Of a stretch of 64,000 bases of DNA, positions 57,302 to 64,000 are shown one piece after another. Position numbers and translations under genes: made by a program. Numbering within the stretch: position 1 is the stretch's first letter; each line of letters opens with the position of its first letter. The notes under the pieces are model-generated. The model ran no database searches, was not told the origin of the DNA, and worked only from the letters and a program-made list of their open reading frames with translations. Source of the DNA: Gerris lacustris (Eukaryota > Arthropoda > Insecta > Hemiptera > Gerridae); the NCBI GenBank assembly GCA_951217055.1, contig OX578280.1, forward strand, positions 60,149,633 through 60,213,632, in the 5' to 3' direction.

Positions 57302-57423
57302 ACGCGTCGAGTGCGGAAAGTAGTATTTTGTATGCGAGTGTGGAGTTTGCACCCGAGCGACAGCGAGGGTAGTAAAACCACACGAGCAATGCAAAATGCC
57401 GTTTTCGCACGAGTTGCGTACCG
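57302..57423. repeat. GC-rich imperfect hairpin (43-bp arms)
   Basis: TACGCGTCGAGTGCGGAAAG...TTTTGTATGCGAGTGTGG (57302-57344) is mirrored by CCACACGAGCAATGCAAAAT...CGTTTTCGCACGAGTTGCGTA (57381-57423), with several mismatches, around a loop of about 36 bp (GCACCCGAGCGACAGCGAGG). It directly abuts the TIR element that follows and is probably part of the same or a nested element. The CpG density is far above the local average. Confidence 0.75.
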
Positions 57424-57874
57424 TACTTTATCTACGATTGTTAGATTTAAATAATAAATACAGAAAAAAATAAACTTGCTGTATGTAAGTTCGTATCTTT
57501 CTCTCTTGATAAAGATGGCATTATTTCTTGAGTTGTATTTTTTGGCGAATTAATTATTTCTGGAGGAGTATTATTCTCCACATTTTCGTCAAAGTCACTT
57601 GATTCACTCATTGTTTTTCACTAAAAACTCGATATAAACAGTTACTTTAATAAAAGAACAGCAAATTAGTTTTGTTAAACGTAAACAAACTCGCTAATCG
57701 TGCGTAAAGCTGAAGAATTCCTCTTCTTTACTGCGCTAGCGTGGTAAAGAAGAGGAATTATTCAGAACTATGAGACGCGCATGAGCAATTAATACAAGTA
57801 TGTAAATAATCACTTTCTACGCATCTAAACAAAGATATAATGTTTATATTTCGTATCAATCGTAGATAAAAGTA
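57424..57874. mobile_element. TIR element carrying a 54-codon ORF
   Basis: TACTTTATCTACGATTG (57424-57440) is mirrored by CAATCGTAGATAAAAGTA (57857-57874, one extra A). Inside are the minus-strand ORF at 57447-57611 and a second palindrome at 57710-57765 (perfect 16-bp arms 57716-57731/57744-57759, plus an outer CTGAA/TTCAG pair). Together with 57302-57423 this looks like a deletion derivative of a larger element. Class undetermined. Confidence 0.65.
57447..57611 (-). CDS. Small ORF in TIR element, possible N-terminus of a recombinase/transposase
   Basis: ATG at 57611 to TAA at 57447 gives 54 residues starting MSESSDFDENVENNTPPEII, with a middle part EIMPSLSREKD. The acidic N-terminus and the phrase resemble, from memory, the start of tyrosine-recombinase-like proteins of arthropod mobile elements (acidic leader followed by LLP.KSR..Y). 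This was not checked and could be chance. The codon use is less TE-noise-like than the other small frames. The ORF ends within 20 bp of the left TIR, so the rest of the original gene has been deleted. It is too short to be active on its own. Confidence 0.4.
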   Translation of the reverse strand: MSESSDFDENVENNTPPEIINSPKNTTQEIMPSLSREKDTNLHTASLFFSVFII

Positions 57875-58104
57875 TTTATTAGTAGAAAGCAGGCTACTTA
57901 TTACTCGTACTTATATTATACTAAACCTCTAATGCAAGTATGCTCTTCTGTTCTAGCATAATTGTGAATAAAATATAAAATAAAATACGATATAGTTGGG
58001 TAAAACCTTTTCTACTAAAGATGGTGCTATATTCACTTTTGTTTTAGCCTGAATAGTTTACTACACGCTATATTGGGATTAAGCAATTAATATTACATTT
58101 TAAA
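57875..58104. other. No feature recognised
   Basis: A spacer without recognised features. Confidence 0.4.
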
Positions 58105-58640
58105 AACATTGGTCCGAGACAACTCAGACAAACTTTCTCAAATTGTTGAAAAAGTATTTGAAATTTTTCAATATCTCATTTAATTTATTTAAAAGAAAAG
58201 TATTTAACAGGTAACAGGATTTTCATAACAAAATCAGATTTATTTTCTTCAATATCTTGGAAATTAGAGTTTTCCTGGGAAAACTGTTTTTATCGTTAGA
58301 TTCGTACTTAAATGGACTTAATTTTAGATTTTTTTAATAAAAATCTTTGGATTTTTTCACGTACTTTAAGAGTTTGTGAGGGGTAGAGCCACCAAATTAT
58401 GAGCTAAAATACATTTCTCGATTTCGCCTCAGTGTATGATTATCCCGAACATGTATGCCAAATTTCGTCAAAATCGGCCCAGTAGTTTACTAGCCAAGCG
58501 TCTGCCCAGACGACAGGAAAGAATTTTTTTTAAAAAACCACTTTTTTGAATCTGGGGGCTTCAAAATGTGTAAATCCATCTTAATCTCAAAATTTTATTT
58601 TCGCGCTATTACAATACTTTCTTTTTATATGAGAAAAAAA
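58105..58640 (-). repeat. Family A, minus-strand copy
   Basis: TCCGAGACAACTCAGACAAACTTTCTC (right-end block), AGAGTTTTCCTGGGAAAAC, ATGTATGCCAAATTTCGTCA-AAATCGGCCCAGTAG, GTCTGCCCAGACGACAGG, and ACTTTCTTTTTATATGAGAA at the other end. The B-box part is deleted. Confidence 0.75.
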
Positions 58641-58835
58641 AAAAAAAAATCATTTAAAGATCTCACTTATCTCCAAGTCTTATAACCTAAATTTGACCAC
58701 TTCCTGAGTATCTAGAAAGCTGAACTTTGCTTTCATTATACATTTATAATGATAATACAATACTCAGCGATTCGTTAATTAATTAACTAATTTGAAATTA
58801 TTAAATAATTAATATAAAAATACAATTTTTTAAAA
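58641..58835. repeat. Fragment related to 3481-3840 and 43150-43440
   Basis: TCTCACTTATCTCCAAGTCT, CTGAGTATCTAGAAAGCTGAAC and TTAATTAATTAACTAATTTG match the duplicated family described at 43150. Confidence 0.5.
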
Positions 58836-58996
58836 ACTGGTCTTATTTTCAACTTTTTTTCTGGTTTCTGTATTCTTCACCTAAATTGTTTCCATGTGTA
58901 AAATTTGGGGAAGATTGAAAGACCGGAAGTGGTTCAAAATTGGGGTAATAGGTGTGCGATGAAACTTACAAAGCAAAGTAATAATATAAGACCAGT
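58836..58996. mobile_element. MITE, single-unit relative of 14761-15229
   Basis: ACTGGTCTTAT (58836) and ATAAGACCAGT (to 58996) are its inverted ends. The interior (TTCTGTATTCTTCACCTAAA, AAAATTTGGGGAAGATTGAA, GGTTCAAAATTGGGGTAATA-GGTGTGCGATGAAAC) is the inverted single-unit version of the triplicated interior at 14761. Confidence 0.85.
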
Positions 58997-59732
58997 AATT
59001 AGAAAAATCTATAAAATTGTGTCCCCAAAAAATTGTTTTTAAATTGACCTATTTTATTTATTTTATAGCCATTTTATTATTAAAAACATCAATGGATTGG
59101 ATCCTATGTTTTTGAAGTATCATTATATGTACCAGAGATTTATCGATTGCAATTTTACTTTTCGATATCATATCTTTAAATATATCCTGTTTCCTGTCTT
59201 GTTACTTTTAGTAAGCGGTTGTAAAAGGAAATGATTTTGAACTGAGAGTGAATGTATGTAAAATAAAGTTTGACCTAAATCCCTTAAGATCCGCAATATA
59301 CTTCACAAATAAATGAATACTGGTTTCGTTCTTGGTTTATTTGATCCATGATGAAATCTTAAGAAGTTGTTGATGAAATTGAAAAGTGAAGGTTTCATTG
59401 GTTAGGTGAAGTTTGTTGGTTTCATTTATCCGAGGTGCGTTGCTGTATTGTTAAAAGTAGGGTTTTCAGGAATGTTTGTTGAATAGCCCGTGTTAGAATA
59501 GCCCCTGTATATAGGGTGAAGTAAAGCCAAGGGATAAGGGATTTACTTGTTCCCTTGGTGCCATCACTAAAACCCAATGCTTTTTTCTACCCTTTGAATT
59601 AAGACCTAAGTAAAATCTCTTCCAAAACCTTTTTCCTTTACAACTGGGTTGTAAAAGTAACACTAGACGAAAAAACCTTCTTACCTAAAAATATTATTTC
59701 TCAAAGAAAAGAAAATGTCAATATATTTTTCC
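58997..59732. other. AT-rich DNA, no feature recognised
   Basis: No ORF, RNA gene or repeat is recognised. Confidence 0.45.
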
Positions 59733-59850
59733 TTCTCATATACGTAGCACAGAGAGAAAGTATTTTAATGGCGTGAAAATTTGATTTTGATAGATTTACT
59801 CGAGTCTACTACTACTACTTGAGTCCAAAAATGTGTTTCAGCTATCACCT
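59733..59850 (+). repeat. Family A, 5' end fragment
   Basis: TTCTCATATACGTAGCACAGAGAGAAAGTATT, ATGGCGTGAAAATTTGATTT-TGATAGATTTAC and GAGTCCAAAAATGTGTTTC are the first 110 bp of family A. Confidence 0.75.
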
Positions 59851-60029
59851 TTTTATTAATCCACTTAAGAAATGTTGTAACAGTTTGAAATTTGAGTCAA
59901 TTCTCTACTAACAATATATTTAAATATTGTGGAAGATTAAACAGTTTGGCCCGTTATAATTTCCAAATTTGGGAGATCTGGAGAAATCCTAATACCGTAT
60001 TTATTTCTTTCTTTCTATTTATTCTATTT

Positions 60030-60330
60030 ATTTATTCTTGCTAGTTTATTTGTAGATTTAATTTCACAACCCACAGGCGCATCTATAATAATTTGTGATA
60101 ACTGTATAGTTTTTTGGAAATTCCACTCTAAATATTTTTAATATGGAGGCCAATATGACTGACGACTAAACTAAAGGTTTTTAGTAAGCATGACATATTG
60201 TATATCGTGTTAAAAGGCCTTGAAGAGTAGGATAAGAATAAGTAACCTATACTACAAAAATTTGTATTCTTTGCCGCCATTTTGAATACAAATATGGCCG
60301 AAATAGGGGTCGGGGTTTGCAAAAAAAAGT
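60030..60330 (-). repeat. Family G, inverted copy
   Basis: TTTGTGATAACTGTATAGTT, AAATTCCACTCTAAATATTT, ATGGAGGCCAATATG, AAGGCCTTGAAGAGTAGGA and GCCGCCATTTTGAATACAAATATGGCCG are reverse complements of the blocks at 31560-31670. Confidence 0.7.
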
Positions 60331-60545
60331 TAATGGTTGTGTAATATGCCACACACCATTTTAAAGATTATTTTTTTAGTTAGATTAAGACTATTTAAGT
60401 GTTTCCCCGCAAAATATTTTCCTGGTAGCCATATTGAAAACAAATATGGCCGATTTAAGAGAATTTTTTTTTCTACGCAGTTTTTTTATGCACCGCATCA
60501 CTAGTATTATTGAATTTATATTCAGTCAGCAGTAATATGTAGGTA
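60331..60545. other. Possible further family G-like units
   Basis: GTAGCCATATTGAAAACAAATATGGCCG (60425-60452) resembles the CCGCCATATTGG block, but the rest is not recognisable. Confidence 0.35.
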
Positions 60546-60859
60546 CAGTAGAACCTCATTTTAGAGCTTATAGCGGACCACAATAGTCGAGTTTTTCTAT
60601 GAAATTCCACAATTTGCCGCCCTACTCAAGACCCCTGCATATAATTCTTTTTAGTTAGTATTCCTGAAAAATTGCTAATTAAACCTAAGTTCAAGCCTAT
60701 CTTTTTAGTTGCTGTGTAATGTGCACTTTTTATTCTTTACTACTTACTACTGTACTTTCATTGTAGTACACCCTTTTGCATTATTATTTGAAATTTGGAT
60801 TATTGTTATATAACGGACTCTCAGTCCATATTTGTCTGTTATAGTGAGGTTCTATACTG
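60546..60859. mobile_element. Pogo/Tigger-like MITE (314 bp)
   Basis: The left end CAGTAGAACCTCATTTTAG follows TA. The right end CTGTTATAGTGAGGTTCTATACTG mirrors it with a 1-2 bp insertion. CAGT-GAACCTC ends with subterminal TATAACGGAC are typical of pogo-type non-autonomous elements. The interior has no ORF. Confidence 0.7.
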
Positions 60860-61396
60860 ATTACAATAACCCATAAAAAAGTAAATATATATACTTGTGT
60901 GTGTTTGTGTTTATTTATGCACATAGCTCACTCACATACATGGCTATTGTTTAATTAAAAAATACTTTTAATTAAAAAAAATTGAAAGTGTTAGGCTGGT
61001 TGTTTCAAGTAAGTAAAATTAAATTAATAATTTTTAAAGTAAGTAAATATTTTTAATTAATTTTCCCTTTTTAATATAACGAGATCTAAAGGAATGTGAA
61101 CGGAACATCTTTGATCGATTTATTTTCTTAAATTTAATTAACGCTTTTTTTGGGGAGGGGGGTTATTAAAATTAATTAAAAGAAGGACAAAAATGAAGAG
61201 TGGGGAATTACAAAGTATCGCCTTCCTGAGATATAAAAAAGAAAAATACTGTACGAAAAATGTTCATTGTATCCTACATTCCAGTTATAATTATGGAATA
61301 TTATATTGTGTATTTATTATTATTATTTATTTTATTATTTATTATTACCTTGCCATTAAAGCCCTGTTACTAAAAATTAAGCTTGTATTTAATTTA

Positions 61397-61398
<2 letters not shown>
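60860..61398. other. AT-rich DNA, no feature recognised
   Basis: No gene is recognised; it contains a short GTGTGTGTTTGTGT tract near 60898. Confidence 0.4.
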
Positions 61399-61468
<70 letters not shown>

Positions 61469-61500
61469 TATTATTATTATTATTATTATTTTATTTATTT
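61399..61500. repeat. (ATT)n microsatellite
   Basis: About 100 bp of ATT repeats with one interruption (TTATTTATT near 61466). A plus-strand frame reads this as poly-Ile/Tyr and is an artefact. Confidence 0.96.
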
Positions 61501-61837
61501 ATTCTTTTCAACGTACCTTCTTAAAAGCTTTGGCTATTATTTATAATCACTGACACAACAACACTGATACGATAAATAACCACTAACGATACAACATAAC
61601 GATTCAATCAGTTATTTTGGAACATGACAGGAAATAGTCAAAAGTGTAAAATACACGCTGCAATTAAAATTATTGTTACCAAAAATTGTAAATAAATAGA
61701 GTGAGTTACGAAACTATATAAGTTAGTGATTGGGAAATACCTCCAAAAAAAATTAAAATTGGATTAAAAATTGGAAAATTAAATGTAATATAATAATTTG
61801 AGATACGCTTTGCATTTATCGCTAATGTAACTTGATG
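61501..61837. other. AT-rich DNA, no feature recognised
   Basis: No ORF, RNA gene or repeat is recognised. Confidence 0.4.
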
Positions 61838-62094
61838 AGTTGTACGAAAGATTTAGATCTGGGTTCGATCCCGATCCAGCGAGGCAATTTATTAATCGAA
61901 CTTGTTGATCTTAATTACTATGTCAACTGGCCGCCTTTTACTTTCGGCCTGTTAATATTGTCAAAGATTTAACCCAAAACTCAGTCACCAGCAAGGTAAT
62001 AAATAAATCGAACTTGTTGATCTTAATTACTATGTCAACTGGGTGCCTTTTACGTTTGGCCTGTATTACTGTCAATGATTTAACCCGAAAGTCA
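61838..62094 (+). repeat. 110-bp direct duplication downstream of a B-box-like sequence
   Basis: ATCGAACTTGTTGATCTTAA with TTACTATGTCAACTGG and GATTTAACCC(A/G)AAA occurs at 61895-61980 and again at 62007-62091. Upstream, TCTGGGTTCGATCCCGATCC (61857-61876) is a B-box-like T-arm, so this may be the remnant of a tRNA-derived SINE. Confidence 0.65.
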
Positions 62095-62180
62095 AAAACG
62101 GTTCTGACAATGTAAAATTGTGCTCCATTTAAATACAAAACTAACCGTACCAGTTGCTTTCCCAGGTAAAATCTAAACTA
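62095..62180 (+). repeat. Family A fragment
   Basis: AAAACGGTTCTGACAATGTA, GCTCCATTTAAATACAAAAC and TTGCTTTCCCAGGTAAAATCT match the middle of family A. Confidence 0.6.
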
Positions 62181-62834
62181 AACACATCATACTTTTTAAA
62201 TCTGACAGCTCAGATTAGCCAACCTATGGGGGAGAAGAAATAAAGCCACTAGGCAGGTTGGAGGGGTGGGGCAGCATCATTTGTTGGTAAACAAAAGAAG
62301 GTTATGTTACTCCATTTCAAATCGCGATCTTTTTAACTATCTTTGTCCTTTGACTTTAACTTCTTATTTACGAATATTTCTTGCAATTATTAATATAAAT
62401 TTATTTTCCTTTGATGTTCAACAAGTCTAATGGTTATGAAGTATAAAAAGTGAATGCTTAAAACTTCTTAGATAAAGAGTGATATAACTATAATCCATCT
62501 CAGAAATATATCAATAATGACCCTCTTTTTTTGTTTGCACATAGATGAATGTTCTTTTTTAATTCATAATTCGTTTTTGTACGTAATGCTGATTTTGTTT
62601 TATTGTTCTGTATCTGATTTAATTTAACCCAAAATATATATCTCGAAAATGTAGATACAAGGGGTGGAGGTTACGAAGTCTTATCGGTTATCCTGAGTGC
62701 CTCGCCCCTCTACGAGTGATATTTTTGTTTGCCTAGTTGGCCCGACCTATTACCCACCAAAATCTCAAGCTCTCATTGGCTCTCCTCCAATTTTTTTCCG
62801 ATTTTCCCGCGCTGTCAGAGTTAAAAAGTATGAT
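62181..62834. other. No feature recognised
   Basis: It includes part of a 76-codon frame (62697-62927) that runs into a family A fragment and is not considered a gene. Confidence 0.4.
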
Positions 62835-62965
62835 GTGTTTTGTTTAGTTCCTGAGGAATCAGCTGTAAGTGTAAAGGGTGAGAGGTTAGGCTCGATTCCC
62901 CGCCGGGGAGGAATTATTTTATGGTAAATTTTTATAAAATTTTCAATAATAATTAAATGTAACCA
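62835..62965 (+). repeat. Family A fragment with strong B-box-like sequence
   Basis: GAGAGGTTAGGCTCGATTCC-CCGCCGGGGAG and ATTTTATGGTAAATTTTTAT-AAAATTTTCAATAATAATTAAATGTA match the family A region just after its box-B-like segment. Confidence 0.7.
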
Positions 62966-63152
62966 CGAAAATCCGAAAAAGGAAGGGAATAATTCCCTGG
63001 ACCTTATTATTATTTACTCTTTTATGGAAAATATTTGTACGAATTGTATCAAACAGATTTCTTTTTTCTTTTTCCTTTTTAAAAAAATTAAATTCTTTGA
63101 ATTATATTCCCATAAGTTAGTTCCACAAAATATCGATAGATAAAATCGGGCC
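62966..63152. other. No feature recognised
   Basis: Flanking DNA before the retrotransposon tail. Confidence 0.4.
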
Positions 63153-64000
63153 TAGATGAAAATGAAAATGAAAATGAAAATAGCTCCGTTGACACTTCTT
63201 GCGAAGCAAAAGCCTCCCCTTAAGGGGGTAAAAGTTTTGTGGCAAGAAAATTACAAACAGTAAATTATAAATAACAAAAACAAAAAAGCAGTTCATCAAT
63301 TCCTCTTCTAATTATACATATTTTGGATAACTTTGTTCCAGCAATTCCTATCCTGTGCTGTTCTTTGCCACAAAATGCCTAGTTTCTCCACTATTTCATC
63401 CCTCCATCTCCTCCTAGGTCTTCCTCTCCTTCTTGAATAGTTCAAAGGTGTCCAGTCTGTTGAGATTTTAGCCCATCTGTCTGTAGGTAGCCTGGCCACA
63501 TGTCCGGCCCAGTTCCATTTAAGTTGGTGTGCTTGAGTCTGCAGGTTTTTTGTTCGGTGTTTTTTCATAATATCCTGGTTTTTTAGTTTTTGTATTTTTT
63601 TAATGCTATATATGCTCCTGAGCATGCTCATTTGAGAGGTGTTAAGCTTTTTGCTTTGTTGGGCTGTGAGCTTCCAAGTTTGGCATCCGTATAGCAATGA
63701 AGGGAACACACAGCTCTCTAGCACTTTAATTTTGATATCAGTTGACAGATTCCCTTTAAAAACTTTTTTAAGTGACCAATATTTTTTCCATCCTATTTTT
63801 ATCCTCCTGTTTATTTCTCCTTGACTACAGTTATCAGTAAGAGATATACGTTGTCCTAAATATATGTATTCATCTTCATAAGCAATTATTGTATCTCCAC
63901 ACTTAATTATGGGTTTCAATGAGTTTGTGAGTACTTTAGTTTTTTCCCAATTAATGCTCAGTCCGACCCTCTGACACTGAGTACTTAATTCGTTGACCAT
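63153..64000 (-). mobile_element. RTE-like non-LTR retrotransposon, 3' end
   Basis: The element runs from beyond the right edge to a (TTTTCA)n tail on the minus strand (GAAAATGAAAATGAAAATGA on plus, about 63158-63181). Elements of the RTE type typically end in short tandem repeats instead of poly-A. The 3' UTR between the stop codon (63308) and the tail is only about 130 bp. It contains a GAGGCTTTTGCTTCGCAAGA segment, which can fold. The intact end and open frame suggest a fairly young copy. Confidence 0.85.
63308..64000 (-). CDS. C-terminal part of an RTE-like reverse transcriptase (partial at the window edge)
   Basis: The frame is open for 230 residues to a TAG stop and continues off the window. 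The first residue shown (M) is probably internal. The part corresponds to the region just after the catalytic FADD block of the reverse transcriptase, which lies outside. Visible motifs: INWEKTKVLT (residues 17-26), EYIYLGQ (44-50), INRRIKIGWKKYWSLKKVF (63-81), FPSLLYGCQTWKLT (99-112), WAGHVARLPTDRW (164-176), RRRGRPRRRWRDEI (190-203). This set (KTK, YLGQ, LLYGC.TW, GHVAR, RGRP..RW.D) is characteristic of RTE/BovB-related non-LTR elements. The encoded protein would copy element RNA at the target site. No frameshift or stop is present in the visible part, so this section may be intact. Further relatives cannot be excluded without a search. Confidence 0.88.
   Translation of the reverse strand: MVNELSTQCQRVGLSINWEKTKVLTNSLKPIIKCGDTIIAYEDEYIYLGQRISLTDNCSQGEINRRIKIGWKKYWSLKKVFKGNLSTDIKIKVLESCVFPSLLYGCQTWKLTAQQSKKLNTSQMSMLRSIYSIKKIQKLKNQDIMKKHRTKNLQTQAHQLKWNWAGHVARLPTDRWAKISTDWTPLNYSRRRGRPRRRWRDEIVEKLGILWQRTAQDRNCWNKVIQNMYN

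Overview
The window looks like repeat-rich nuclear DNA of an insect, possibly a moth or butterfly; the order is a guess. The base composition is strongly AT-rich. There are no closely packed long ORFs, no operons and no bacterial signals. There are nuclear-type tRNA genes without an encoded CCA, long TA microsatellites, Helitron ends (TC...CTAG), the 3' end of an RTE-like non-LTR retrotransposon, and many short families of interspersed repeats. I found no convincing host protein-coding gene or exon; apart from the tRNA genes everything recognisable is mobile or repetitive DNA.

Layout. 1-1.4 kb is a satellite-like array with a higher-order (three-monomer) period, followed by a hairpin-bearing repeat and a long TA tract. 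2.5-16 kb holds interspersed repeats (called here families A, B, H, K), two minisatellites (39 bp and 32 bp), three TIR elements, one of them with perfect 44-bp inverted ends, and Helitron pieces. 18-31 kb holds more family B copies in both orientations, fold-back structures (notably a permuted inverted duplication at 22.1-22.5 kb), a pogo-like MITE and a Harbinger-like MITE. 31-45 kb holds two loci of a tandem family (G), a complete short Helitron (35.8-36.3 kb), a TIR element with a terminal hairpin (family E) and a hAT relic. Between 32.3 and 56.2 kb there are seven tRNA-Val(AAC) loci: six identical 73-nt genes and one decayed copy. 44.5-45.8 kb is a composite fold-back element with inverted ends of about 183 bp around family G tandem repeats. 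46-55 kb holds a 24-bp self-complementary minisatellite, a second family E copy, two tRNA-like SINE copies, a 58-bp poly-T run, a larger Harbinger-like element and a 97-100 bp tandem array. 57.3-57.9 kb is a TIR element with a small 54-codon ORF. The right edge carries the C-terminal part of an RTE-type polyprotein on the minus strand, with a (TTTTCA)n 3' tail.

The most interesting observations are: the A-B-S-A'-B' inverted duplication with 100% identical arms; the array of identical tRNA-Val genes in both orientations; a short protein-like module (F...TDR.TD in translation) that recurs in at least five otherwise unrelated repeat families; and a recurring GATG-hairpin-GAAA RNA-like motif. Family letters A-K are local labels, not database names. 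All family assignments come from motif recognition by eye and were not checked by search.
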